Shown: positions 16,565 to 25,374 of the stretch, piece after piece
Layout of the letters: each line of letters begins with the position of its first letter
How positions within the stretch are numbered: the first letter of the stretch is position 1
NCBI GenBank assembly: GCA_036005185.1
Contig: DASYQS010000035.1
Location: 32,300-96,299, forward strand
From: VBAU01 sp036005185
GTDB taxonomy: Bacteria > Bacteroidota > Bacteroidia > Chitinophagales > Chitinophagaceae
DNA length: 64,000 nt
Reading direction: 5' to 3'
Program-made: the position numbers and the translations under genes
The notes under the pieces: model-generated
The model's input: the letters and a program-made list of their open reading frames with translations, nothing else
Told to the model about the DNA's origin: nothing
The model's database searches: none

Positions 16565-17680
16565 TTAATTAATTTTAAATAAATCACTTGCAATACCATC
16601 AGCTAGTAATTTGCCTTCTCGTGTAAGCTTTAAATGATTGTTTTCTTCTTTCATTAATTTCCTTTCAATAAATTTCTTGCTTGCAACTCTTAACTCATAA
16701 CTTGTAACCTTTCTCACATGATTTAAATCCAAACCTTCTATTGTACGCAATGATGTCATAATATATTCATTTAACTGCTGAGTAGGAGTAAGAATTTCTT
16801 TTTCACTAGGTATTATTCCTTTACAAATTGATTCAATATAAATGTTATTGTTCGATACATTCCATTCACGGCTCGATCCATCAAAAGAATGAGCCGAAGG
16901 GCCGATGCCAAGATATTTTTTTCCTTTCCAGTAAGATGAATTATGCTGGCTTCTATAATATGGTCTCGCAAAATTGGAAATTTCGTAGTGCTCATAATCC
17001 GAAGCTTCCATCCATTCCATTAATAGCAAAAACTGCTCTGATTGTTTTTCGGGGCTGATATCATCTTTTTGATGATCCCTGATCATTTTGTATAGAGGGG
17101 TTTTGGGTTCTACAGTAAGCGCATAACATGATAAATGCGGTATATCAAAAGCAATAGCCCTTTCAACATTTTGTTGCCATTTTTCATTTGTGAGCAGAGG
17201 TGTTCCATAGATCAGATCAATGCTGATATTATCAAAGTGGTTTCTTGCTAACTGTAAATTGTCAAGGGCCTGTTTTGCAGAATGTGCTCTGTTCATCCAT
17301 TTTAAATCTTCGTCAAAAAATGATTGAATACCCATACTTAAACGATTAAAGCTAGTTTCTTTCAAGGCTTTTAATTTTTCACGGTCAATATCATCTGGGT
17401 TGATTTCAATTGTTATTTCGGCACATGGTTCTATATGGAAAGTAGAAGATATTTTTTCAATCAGCAGTTTTAAATCTGAAATTTGTAATAAGCTGGGGGT
17501 GCCTCCTCCAAAATAAATGGTCTCTATATTTTCGCCTTGTAGATAATTTCCGCGAAGACTTATTTCACTCAATAAAGCGGCAATCAGTTCGTTTTTACGA
17601 CGTAAAGAAGTGGTAAAATGGAAATTGCAATAATAGCAAGCTTGTTTACAAAATGGAATATGAATATAAATGCCAGCCAA
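16565..17680 (-). CDS. hemW: Radical SAM heme chaperone HemW, TTG start
   Basis: A 371-residue radical SAM protein. The 'YIHIPFCKQACYYCNF' motif gives Cys11, Cys15 and Cys18 for the 4Fe-4S cluster, followed by 'FGGGTPSLL' and 'SMGIQSF'. HemW was long annotated as oxygen-independent coproporphyrinogen oxidase but lacks that activity and is thought to deliver heme. The start codon is TTG at 17680. No closer ATG keeps the conserved MAGIYIHIPF opening. Codons from about residue 325 ('VTSYELRVAS') are encoded by a heptamer tandem array (16681-16708), in a variable stretch before the C-terminal winged helix. Confidence 0.92.
   Translation of the reverse strand: MAGIYIHIPFCKQACYYCNFHFTTSLRRKNELIAALLSEISLRGNYLQGENIETIYFGGGTPSLLQISDLKLLIEKISSTFHIEPCAEITIEINPDDIDREKLKALKETSFNRLSMGIQSFFDEDLKWMNRAHSAKQALDNLQLARNHFDNISIDLIYGTPLLTNEKWQQNVERAIAFDIPHLSCYALTVEPKTPLYKMIRDHQKDDISPEKQSEQFLLLMEWMEASDYEHYEISNFARPYYRSQHNSSYWKGKKYLGIGPSAHSFDGSSREWNVSNNNIYIESICKGIIPSEKEILTPTQQLNEYIMTSLRTIEGLDLNHVRKVTSYELRVASKKFIERKLMKEENNHLKLTREGKLLADGIASDLFKIN
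16681..16708. repeat. Heptamer tandem array within hemW
   Basis: Four consecutive 7-mers on the plus strand: TTGCAAC, TCTTAAC, TCATAAC, TTGTAAC. All share T----AAC. On the coding (minus) strand they are GTTxxxA-type units. The array lies wholly inside the hemW frame near residues 325-334 and does not break it. Confidence 0.7.
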
Positions 17681-17755
17681 AATAGATACAAAGATTAATA
17701 TTTATAAATTGCCAAGGTTCTTTTTAGTATTTTATCAGGCAGCCATCCATTACTA

Positions 17756-19564
17756 ATGACAAAATTGAAGCAACCAATATCGTTAGTTTTTTTTCTTTTT
17801 GCTTACATTTTATTGAGTTTATGTGCAGACGCCCAAGAAAAATATGAACTAAACATTAAAGCCATTGATAAAGACTCTGCTTTTTTAATAAATACAATTG
17901 GGCTCCAAAATAGTTTTTCTTCAAGGGCAACTTGTATTGAATATGTGAATAAGCTTCCCTCTATTCTTCAGTCGAAGGGATATGTAACAGCCTCATTGGA
18001 TAGCTTACAGTATGATACAATGTCGGCCCGAATAGTTCTTTTCCTGGGTGAAGCTTATCATTGGGTACAACTGAATACTGATCATGTGAATACTTCAATA
18101 TTAAATGCTGTAGGGTGGAGGCAAATTTTTTTTTCAAACAAACCAATGGATTTTAATCAAATTCAAACCTGGCAGGAAAAAATTTTAGATTATTTAGAAA
18201 ATAATGGCCATCCTTTTGCTAAAATTTACTTGGATAGTTTGCAGCTTTCTGACGATAAAGTGTATGCGTTATTAAAAATAGATGAAGGGCCTTTGTATAA
18301 GATTGATAGCGTAAGGGTTTATGGTGATGTGAAAATTTCGAATAAATTTCTTCAGCGTTATTTAGATGTAGCTGATGGCAGCATTTACAATAGGCAGAAG
18401 CTCCAAAATATTTCAAAAAAATTACTAGAGCTTACCTATGTCGAAGAAGAAAAACCCTCTAATATTTCCCTGTTGGCTACGGGTTCTGTTTTAAACTTGT
18501 ATTTAAGACCAAGACGAAGCAGCCAAATAAATCTTTTGTTCGGTTTTTTACCTAATAACGACCAGTTTAGCAATAAAAAACTCTTGATTACCGGAGAAGG
18601 AAATCTGAATTTAAAAAACGCATTAGGTGCTGGTGAAACAATTGGCGTTAGCTATCAAAAATTACAGGTAAGATCTCAACGTTTAAATCTTTTTTACCAA
18701 CATCCTTATCTTTTTAACTCCCCGATAGGGATCGATTTCGCATTTGATATGTATCGTCGTGATAGTATTTATTTAAACGTCAATCTTCAATTGGGAGGCA
18801 GTTATATTTTTTCGTCAACTCAGTCGGGTAAATTATACCTGCAGCATTTTCTTACAATTGCCAATGGAATCAATACTAATTATGTGTTGCAAAATCATAG
18901 TTTGCCTGACGAAGCTGATGTCAGCTCCTTTAATGTGGGGATAGACTATACTATCAATACAACAGATTATAACCGTAACCCAAGAAAAGGAAAGGAATTT
19001 ACAATTTCAACCACGGTAGGTACAAAAAAAATCAAAAAAAATAACCAGGTAATTGAACTTGAAGACCCCAATGACCCCTCATTTAATTTTGAAAAATTAT
19101 ATGATACTATAAAGCTGAAGACCTACCAGTTTAGAATAAAGACTGTTGCCATAAAATATTTTCCCTTAGGAAAACAAGGAACGATAAAAACAGCAATCAA
19201 TGCGGGAATTTTTCAAAGCGCAAATATTTTCAAGAATGAATTATTTCAGATCGGAGGCTTTAGATTGTTAAGAGGTTTTGATGAAGAAAGTCAGTATTTA
19301 TCTCAGTATGCAATTGGCGTGTTGGAATATCATTATCTTATTTCACAAAATTCATATTTCTACGCGTTGATAGATGGAGGCTGGGGAAGAAACAATAGCC
19401 AAAATACGGATGTCAATCATACTTATTTAAGCACAGGCTTGGGACTTGCATTTGAAACTAAGATTGGAATATTTAACCTAGCTTGGGCTATAGGTAGGCG
19501 AGATGACATTCCATTCAATCTTCGTCAATCTAAAATACATTTTGGATTCATTAACTACTTTTAA
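17756..19564 (+). CDS. BamA/TamA-family outer-membrane protein
   Basis: A 602-residue Omp85-like protein with signal peptide and 'SLCADAQ' cleavage region. The N-terminal half holds POTRA-like units ('DEGPLYKIDSVRVYGDVKISNKFLQRYLDVADGSIYNRQKLQ' is a clear one, about residues 177-220). The C-terminal half is a 16-strand-type barrel ending in an aromatic residue, with 'IGGFRLLRGFDEESQY' resembling the L6 RGF motif of Omp85 proteins. It is shorter than BamA (about 800), closer to TamA-like or Bacteroidota BamA paralogs. It should act in outer-membrane protein insertion or secretion. It is divergent from hemW. Confidence 0.82.
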   Translation: MTKLKQPISLVFFLFAYILLSLCADAQEKYELNIKAIDKDSAFLINTIGLQNSFSSRATCIEYVNKLPSILQSKGYVTASLDSLQYDTMSARIVLFLGEAYHWVQLNTDHVNTSILNAVGWRQIFFSNKPMDFNQIQTWQEKILDYLENNGHPFAKIYLDSLQLSDDKVYALLKIDEGPLYKIDSVRVYGDVKISNKFLQRYLDVADGSIYNRQKLQNISKKLLELTYVEEEKPSNISLLATGSVLNLYLRPRRSSQINLLFGFLPNNDQFSNKKLLITGEGNLNLKNALGAGETIGVSYQKLQVRSQRLNLFYQHPYLFNSPIGIDFAFDMYRRDSIYLNVNLQLGGSYIFSSTQSGKLYLQHFLTIANGINTNYVLQNHSLPDEADVSSFNVGIDYTINTTDYNRNPRKGKEFTISTTVGTKKIKKNNQVIELEDPNDPSFNFEKLYDTIKLKTYQFRIKTVAIKYFPLGKQGTIKTAINAGIFQSANIFKNELFQIGGFRLLRGFDEESQYLSQYAIGVLEYHYLISQNSYFYALIDGGWGRNNSQNTDVNHTYLSTGLGLAFETKIGIFNLAWAIGRRDDIPFNLRQSKIHFGFINYF

Positions 19565-19610
19565 CCAATTTTGAGTCAAGAAATTATTTGTGAGAAATAA
19601 GCTGTTTCTT

Positions 19611-19640
19611 TTTGCCAGCGATTCGGCTTGAATAATTTTG
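19611..19640 (+). promoter_or_regulatory. Bacteroidota sigma-ABfr-type promoter
   Basis: TTTG at 19611-19614, an 18-nt spacer, and TAATTTTG at 19633-19640. This is close to the TTTG-N19-TAnnTTTG consensus. It precedes the GTG start of the DUF4271 gene by 19 nt. Confidence 0.65.
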
Positions 19641-19659
19641 CATCACAACCTAAGTTTCA

Positions 19660-20664
19660 GTGATTCGATTTATCCTTTTATTATTATTCCAAACCATATT
19701 TGCTGGTTTTATTCTTGCACAAAGCGATACTTCCTCAAAAATGGGTGATTCATTAAAGCAGGGGATAGCTAATCGCGCTTCTGGTGACTCTTCGACTAAA
19801 ATTAAACGTATTCGCCATTCTTTTGATTCCTTGCCAAAAATAAAAATCGATTCTTTACATAGAGATTCTATAGCAACTACAATTTTAAAAGATACCGAAT
19901 GGGCCGCCATCGCTGTTCAATATCCAGGGAAGAATTTTATTCTTCATGCCTATCAAATGAATAAATTTTTTGGTTTTTCATCATCCCTACTTTCTATTGC
20001 ATCTAATAAAAAGGAGTTTAAGGGAAAAGAAATCCTATTTTATACGCTAGTCGCTTTATTGCTTTTTTTCGCATTTATAAAGTTCAGTTTTCCGAAATAT
20101 CTGGGAGATCTTTTTCGCGTTGCTTTCAGAACTACTTTAAAGCAACGGCAAATAGGCGAGCAATTGATTCAAACCCCTCTCCCCTCTTTATTATTAAACT
20201 TCTTTTTTTTAGCTGCAGTGGCATTTTATATAAGTTTTGTATTGGAACATTACCAGCTAGCTACCGACTATGGTTTTTGGCTTCTTTACTTTTATTGCTT
20301 TGTTGCTTTGGCAGTTATTTATGTAATAAAATTTTTAAGCTTGAAATTTTTCGGCTGGCTTTTTAATATTCGTGAAACTACTGATGGCTATATCTTTATT
20401 GTTTTTATGATAAATAAAATCATTGGAATTTATGTTTTGCCTTTTTTAATATTGCTCGCTTTCACAGACAAAAACATATACCAGGTGGCTTTTGCACTCT
20501 CTTATATAGGCATCTTTGGGTTGTTAGGCTATCGATTTATTTTATCATATGGTTTAGTCCGTACTCAAATAAGAGTTAATCCTTTTCATTTCTTTTTATA
20601 TCTTTGTGCTTTCGAATTTGTTCCGCTTTTGCTGATCTACAAAGCTTTATTGCTCTGGTTTTAA
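19660..20664 (+). CDS. DUF4271 membrane protein, GTG start
   Basis: A 334-residue protein with signal peptide (cut after 'GFILAQ'), a soluble Ser/Lys/Asp-rich stretch of about 100 residues, then about six to seven membrane helices. This domain order is typical of DUF4271. The start codon is GTG, well placed after a strong promoter. In many Bacteroidota this gene sits directly before hemD, as it does here (43 nt). Its function is unknown. Confidence 0.82.
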   Translation: MIRFILLLLFQTIFAGFILAQSDTSSKMGDSLKQGIANRASGDSSTKIKRIRHSFDSLPKIKIDSLHRDSIATTILKDTEWAAIAVQYPGKNFILHAYQMNKFFGFSSSLLSIASNKKEFKGKEILFYTLVALLLFFAFIKFSFPKYLGDLFRVAFRTTLKQRQIGEQLIQTPLPSLLLNFFFLAAVAFYISFVLEHYQLATDYGFWLLYFYCFVALAVIYVIKFLSLKFFGWLFNIRETTDGYIFIVFMINKIIGIYVLPFLILLAFTDKNIYQVAFALSYIGIFGLLGYRFILSYGLVRTQIRVNPFHFFLYLCAFEFVPLLLIYKALLLWF

Positions 20665-20675
20665 AATAGATTTCT

Positions 20676-20683
20676 TAACTTTG
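20676..20683 (+). promoter_or_regulatory. Possible -7 element before hemD
   Basis: TAACTTTG fits TAnnTTTG, 23 nt upstream of the hemD ATG. No clear -33 box. It could allow hemD expression apart from DUF4271. Confidence 0.4.
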
Positions 20684-20706
20684 CCAAACTTTTCAAGACG
20701 AACCAC

Positions 20707-21501
20707 ATGGTAAAAAACGGGGTTAAGGCCGATATTTCGGCCAAAAACGTGAAAAAGATTTTGATTACCCAGCCGAGGCCCGAGAGTGATAAATCGCCTT
20801 ATTTTGAGTTGTCAAGAAGGTATGATGTTGAATTGGAGTTTCATCCTTTCATTCGTCTCGAGCCTATTCCAGCAAGGGAGTTCCGCAAACAAAAAATTGA
20901 AATTCAAAATTACACCGGTGTCATTTTTACCAGTCGTAATGCCATTGATCATTTTTTTCGCATGTGCGAGGAATTGAAAGTAAATGTTTCACAGGATACC
21001 AAGTATTTCTGTATTACTGAAGCAGTTGCTTTATATCTGCAAAAATTTATTCTCTATCGTAAACGAAAAGTTTTTTACGGCGCAGATGGCACTAATAAAA
21101 GCCTTTTTGATGTTATCAATAAGCATAAAGGAAATGAAAAATTTCTATATGTATGTTCTGAGAATCAGCAGGATAATGAAATTGTAAGCTGGCTTAAGGC
21201 TAATAGTTGTGAATTTGCACTTGCCTTTATGTATCGTACGCAAAGCAATGATGTAAAAGAATTGCTGCAGAAAAATGAATACGATATTATTTGCTTTTTT
21301 ACTCCAAGCGGTGTAAAAAGTTTATTTGATAATTTGCCGAAGTACAAACAAAATGGTACTATCATCGGCGCTTTCGGAAACAACACTTCCAAAGCAATAG
21401 AGGAGGCGGGCTTAAAATTGGAGATCAAAGCTCCACAACCAGAAGCTCCTTCTATGGTTTCAGCTCTCGAACGGTTTCTTGCCTTTTCTAAAAAGAAATA
21501 A
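20707..21501 (+). CDS. hemD: Uroporphyrinogen-III synthase
   Basis: A 264-residue two-domain enzyme that cyclises hydroxymethylbilane to uroporphyrinogen III in heme (and siroheme or corrin) synthesis. The family is weakly conserved, but 'ILITQPRPES', 'GVIFTSRNAIDHFF', 'YDIICFFTPSGVKSLF' and 'IGAFGNNTSKAIEEAG' match the HemD signature segments in order. It is 15-20 residues longer at the N-terminus than many HemD. It follows DUF4271 in the arrangement common in Bacteroidota. A terminator closes the unit. Confidence 0.88.
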   Translation: MVKNGVKADISAKNVKKILITQPRPESDKSPYFELSRRYDVELEFHPFIRLEPIPAREFRKQKIEIQNYTGVIFTSRNAIDHFFRMCEELKVNVSQDTKYFCITEAVALYLQKFILYRKRKVFYGADGTNKSLFDVINKHKGNEKFLYVCSENQQDNEIVSWLKANSCEFALAFMYRTQSNDVKELLQKNEYDIICFFTPSGVKSLFDNLPKYKQNGTIIGAFGNNTSKAIEEAGLKLEIKAPQPEAPSMVSALERFLAFSKKK

Positions 21502-21521
21502 AAGCACATTAACATTTTTTG

Positions 21522-21550
21522 AAAGCACTCCACAAGAGTGCTTTTTTATT
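21522..21550 (+). terminator. Intrinsic terminator after hemD
   Basis: Stem AAAGCACTC / GAGTGCTTT (21522-21530 and 21536-21544), 5-nt loop, then a T-rich tail. It ends the DUF4271-hemD transcript. Confidence 0.85.
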
Positions 21551-21686
21551 TATGCTGCTTTTCATGGAATTTACATTGAATAGGCAGAGGTGTTACGGGA
21601 TTGCCATTTTCGGTAAGGCACAAAACGTTTCGGAATTTAATAGATATTAAATAATTCTAAGTAAGAGGCATCAAAGTTGCGGCCTA

Positions 21687-21694
21687 TATCTTTG
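21687..21694 (+). promoter_or_regulatory. Possible -7 element before yyaL-like gene
   Basis: TATCTTTG fits TAnnTTTG, 31 nt upstream of the ATG at 21726. No convincing -33 box. Confidence 0.4.
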
Positions 21695-21725
21695 TTCTTT
21701 CCGAAATTCGCTTAGCATTTAGCGT

Positions 21726-23786
21726 ATGTCGAGTCACATCAACAGATTAGCAAAAGAAACAAGCCCATATCTTCTTCAGCATGCTCATAATCCGGTTGAT
21801 TGGTATCCATGGGGCGATGAGGCTTTGGAAAAAGCAAAAACAGAAAATAAACCTATTCTGGTAAGTATTGGTTATGCGGCTTGCCATTGGTGTCATGTAA
21901 TGGAAAAAGAAAGCTTTGAAAATGAGGAAACGGCTTCTCTCATGAATCAGCATTTTGTAAACATTAAAATTGATCGGGAAGAAAGGCCGGATCTTGACCA
22001 TATTTACATGGATGCTGTGCAAATAATGACGGGTAGCGGAGGCTGGCCTTTAAATGTTTTTCTTACTCCTGATGCAAAACCTTTTTATGGGGGCACATAT
22101 TTCCCGCCAAAAAGGGCATTTAACCGTTCATCTTGGGTAGAGGTTTTATTAGCAGTTTCTACTGCCTTTCAAAAAAATAGGGATCAAATAAATTCTCAGG
22201 CAGAAAATCTTATTGAGCATCTCTTACAATCCAATTCTTTCGGTCTCCCACAGCCAGGTGATGTTGAGGATATTCTTACAAAAGAAAAAACCGATGAAGC
22301 GTTTCAGAACCTGATGAAATCAGCAGATAGGGAGTGGGGTGGTTTCGGAAGGGCTCCTAAATTTCCTCAAAGCTTTTCTGTTCAATTTCTGTTACGATAT
22401 TATTATGTGACAGGCAACCAAGAGGCCCTTCAGCAAGCTTGTCTTAGCTTAAACAAAATGATAGAAGGAGGAATTTACGACCAGATAGGAGGGGGTTTTG
22501 CCAGGTACTCAACGGATACAAAATGGCTTGTTCCTCATTTTGAAAAAATGCTTTATGACAATGCCCTTCTCGTATCAGTACTTTCTGAGGCTTATCAATT
22601 AACAAAAAAAGAAGTGTATCAGGATATTATTGATGAAACTATTGAGTTTGTGCAAAGAGAACTTAGGCATACCACCGGGGGCTTTTATTCAGCCCTTGAT
22701 GCTGACAGCGAAGGGGATGAGGGGAAATTCTATGTGTGGCAATATGAGGAAGTCAAAAAATTATTAGGTAGCGAATCGGAGATATTCTGTGATTTTTTTG
22801 ATATAACTGAAAATGGAAATTGGGAAAAGAAAAATATTCTGCATATTAAAAAATCGTTACAGTCTTTTGCTAAAGAAAGAAATATTTCAATTGACAAGTT
22901 AAAGGAGGTTATTCAAAAAGGTAAATCTATTTTACTTGAAGAAAGGAACAAAAGAGTGAAACCTTTACTAGATGATAAAATCATCTTAAGCTGGAATGCT
23001 TTGATGAATTCCGCTTGCAGTAAAGCTTTTGAGGCGACAGGGAAAGAGGCTTACCGGCAACTGGCGATCGATAACATGCAATTTTTACTTCAACACTTTG
23101 AAAATAAACAAAGCCATCATTTTAATCACACATGGAAAAATAATCAGGCAAAAAATTTCGCCTTCCTCGATGGTTATGCTTTTCTTATCCAGGCCCTTTT
23201 GCATTTGCAAGAAATTACCAGCAACTCAGATTGGTTATTTAAGGCCAAAAAAATTACAGAATATGTGTTTGAAAACTTTAGTGATAAAGAAACTGATTTT
23301 TTCTTTTTTACAGATATAAAGCAGAAGGACGTCATTCTAAGGAAAAAAGAAGTTTACGATGGAGCAACCCCTTCGGGCAATGCAACGATGGCTTATAATA
23401 TTCACCAGCTTTCTATACTTTTTGGTATTTCTGAATGGAAAAAAAAGGCTGAGAAAATGATAGCTTCCCTTAGCAATCCGATTGTTAGATATCCTACCTC
23501 GTTCGGGATTTGGGCCAATCTCCTGATGGAGATGGTTTATGATACTGCGGAAATCGTTGTAGTCGGTAAAGATTATTCTTCGGTGGCAAAGCAAGTTTTA
23601 GCCGAATATATTCCTCACAAAGTATTTTTGGCTTCCTCAACAAGTTGCGAAGAATTACCATTATTGGCAGGAAAACCACTTACTAATCTCCCTTTAATTT
23701 ATCTCTGCAAGGCTTATTCATGTTTAAAACCAGTGTCTGAGGTAAATCAACTGTTGGGGCTTCTTAATAAAGGGAACAAAAATTGA
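21726..23786 (+). CDS. YyaL/SSP411-like protein with thioredoxin-fold domain
   Basis: A 686-residue protein with an N-terminal DUF255 thioredoxin-like domain ('SPYLLQHAHNPVDWYPWG', then 'GYAACHWCHVMEKESFEN' with Cys53 and Cys56 as CxxC). A long alpha/alpha-toroid domain related to N-acylglucosamine epimerase or six-hairpin glycosidase folds follows. The order and length match the spermatogenesis-associated protein 20 family (about 680). No signal peptide, so cytoplasmic. The biochemical role is unsettled; a redox or sugar-related function is suggested by the two folds. Confidence 0.88.
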   Translation: MSSHINRLAKETSPYLLQHAHNPVDWYPWGDEALEKAKTENKPILVSIGYAACHWCHVMEKESFENEETASLMNQHFVNIKIDREERPDLDHIYMDAVQIMTGSGGWPLNVFLTPDAKPFYGGTYFPPKRAFNRSSWVEVLLAVSTAFQKNRDQINSQAENLIEHLLQSNSFGLPQPGDVEDILTKEKTDEAFQNLMKSADREWGGFGRAPKFPQSFSVQFLLRYYYVTGNQEALQQACLSLNKMIEGGIYDQIGGGFARYSTDTKWLVPHFEKMLYDNALLVSVLSEAYQLTKKEVYQDIIDETIEFVQRELRHTTGGFYSALDADSEGDEGKFYVWQYEEVKKLLGSESEIFCDFFDITENGNWEKKNILHIKKSLQSFAKERNISIDKLKEVIQKGKSILLEERNKRVKPLLDDKIILSWNALMNSACSKAFEATGKEAYRQLAIDNMQFLLQHFENKQSHHFNHTWKNNQAKNFAFLDGYAFLIQALLHLQEITSNSDWLFKAKKITEYVFENFSDKETDFFFFTDIKQKDVILRKKEVYDGATPSGNATMAYNIHQLSILFGISEWKKKAEKMIASLSNPIVRYPTSFGIWANLLMEMVYDTAEIVVVGKDYSSVAKQVLAEYIPHKVFLASSTSCEELPLLAGKPLTNLPLIYLCKAYSCLKPVSEVNQLLGLLNKGNKN

Positions 23787-23897
23787 TAAATAATGCAATA
23801 ACATTCTTAATAAAACGTTAGAAAATTTACCTCGTAAAACAGCTTTGATTATAAAAAAATAAATTATAACCTTGTGATCCCGATTGAATCAAAACTT

Positions 23898-23905
23898 TAT
23901 ATTTG
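23898..23905 (+). promoter_or_regulatory. -7 element before gldK
   Basis: TATATTTG fits TAnnTTTG and lies 16 nt before the gldK ATG at 23922. It is downstream of the earlier GTG that also opens the frame, which supports the ATG as the true start. Confidence 0.5.
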
Positions 23906-23921
23906 TCCAATACCCAAGCGT

Positions 23922-25241
23922 ATGAAAGCGAAAAGCCATTACTACACAATCACCGCCCTTTTAGCAGTAATCCTGTTATCAAGTTGCGGAATTCTCGGAA
24001 AAAAGAATAAAAACAGTGGTGGGTTTACCAATGACAATGGTCAACTTGGCAATGGTATAGCGCCTGGAAACAGGTATGTATTACCAAAACCACCAGGAAT
24101 GGTTTATATTCCACAGGGAACTTTTCACATGGGCCCCAGCGATGAGGACGTAGCCTATGCATTTAGTGCCCGTAATAAGTCAGTGTCTATTAGCGGCTTC
24201 TGGATGGATGCAACAGAAATCACTAACAATGAGTATCGTAAATATGTTTGGTGGGTTCGTGATTCAGTAGTGGCAAGAAAGATTGGCTATGTAAAATCTG
24301 ATAAAGAGGGCAATGAATTTGTTGATTGGGCAAAGATGAAGACTTTGAAATGGGATGATCCAAAAACTATTGAACTATTAGGCCAGTCAGATATTTTGCT
24401 TGCTCCTGATGACAGGATATTCGGAAAAAAAGAAATTGATCCTTCAAAAATTGTTTATCAGGTAGAAAGGTTTAATCTAAAAGAAGCTGCGAAAAGAGAA
24501 AATGCAAATAAACCCCGTTCATCTTTTATAGAAAGGTTTCCCATTCGTGCTTATCCTGATACTTTAGTTTGGGTAAGAGACTTTTCATATTCTTACAATG
24601 AACCAATGACTCAGCGTTATTTCTCACACCCTGCTTATGGAAATTATCCTGTAGTAGGCGTGACATGGAAACAGGCCGATGCTTTCTGTAATTGGAGAAC
24701 ACACTATTTGAATTCTTTCCTTGAATCGAAGAAAAGAGCGCAGGAATCAGATTTCCGTCTGCCTACTGAGGCACAATGGGAGTATGCAGCCCGTGGCGGT
24801 CGTTCAGAATCTATGTTCCCTTGGGGTAACTATTACTTAAGAAACAAAAAAGGATGTTTGCTTGCCAACTTTAAACCTGGCCGTGGAAATTACCCGGAAG
24901 ACGGTGGATTTTATACAGTACGCGCCGATGCCTATTGGCCTAATGACTTTGGTCTGTATTGCATGGCAGGTAATGTAGCCGAATGGACATCCTCAATTTA
25001 TTACGAAGGTTCGTATAACTTTCAGCATGATATGAACCCAGACGTTCGCTGGAATGCTAAGGATGACGATCCCCCGCAAATGAAACGTAAAGTAATACGG
25101 GGAGGAAGCTGGAAGGATGTAGGCTATTACCTTCAAACGGGTACTCGTGCTTACGAATACCAGGACACTTCTAAATCATATATCGGATTCCGTACAGTCA
25201 TTGACTTACCAGCTGCTCAGACAAAAAGGAAAAATAGATAG
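23922..25241 (+). CDS. gldK: Gliding motility / type IX secretion lipoprotein GldK
   Basis: A 439-residue lipoprotein. A basic start and hydrophobic core end in a LSSCG lipobox (Cys near residue 22). A formylglycine-generating-enzyme-like (FGE-sulfatase) domain follows: 'GMVYIPQGTFHMGPSDED', 'GFWMDATEITNNEYRKYV', 'YPVVGVTWKQADAFCNWR', 'FRLPTEAQWEYAARGG' and 'VIRGGSWKD'. GldK forms the periplasmic ring with GldN under the outer membrane in the type IX secretion system. The frame opens 16 codons earlier at a GTG, but the lipobox and promoter position favour this start. It leads the gldKLMN cluster but has a hairpin terminator behind it. Confidence 0.95.
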   Translation: MKAKSHYYTITALLAVILLSSCGILGKKNKNSGGFTNDNGQLGNGIAPGNRYVLPKPPGMVYIPQGTFHMGPSDEDVAYAFSARNKSVSISGFWMDATEITNNEYRKYVWWVRDSVVARKIGYVKSDKEGNEFVDWAKMKTLKWDDPKTIELLGQSDILLAPDDRIFGKKEIDPSKIVYQVERFNLKEAAKRENANKPRSSFIERFPIRAYPDTLVWVRDFSYSYNEPMTQRYFSHPAYGNYPVVGVTWKQADAFCNWRTHYLNSFLESKKRAQESDFRLPTEAQWEYAARGGRSESMFPWGNYYLRNKKGCLLANFKPGRGNYPEDGGFYTVRADAYWPNDFGLYCMAGNVAEWTSSIYYEGSYNFQHDMNPDVRWNAKDDDPPQMKRKVIRGGSWKDVGYYLQTGTRAYEYQDTSKSYIGFRTVIDLPAAQTKRKNR

Positions 25242-25262
25242 AAATTAGACCGAAATAATTAA

Positions 25263-25320
25263 GTGTCGCAAATAATAACTAGTACATTTCAAACGTTTTA
25301 TTTGCGACACCTTTTTTTTG
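25263..25320 (+). terminator. Strong hairpin between gldK and gldL
   Basis: A perfect 12-bp stem (GTGTCGCAAATA at 25263-25274 and its complement at 25299-25310) with a 24-nt loop and a run of eight T. It is 21 nt after the gldK stop and 65 nt before gldL. It should end or attenuate the gldK transcript, letting gldK be made in excess over gldLMN. Confidence 0.8.
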
Positions 25321-25374
25321 GCTGATTCTTATTTTAACCTTGTAAATTTTAATAACCTATAAATCGACCCTACT

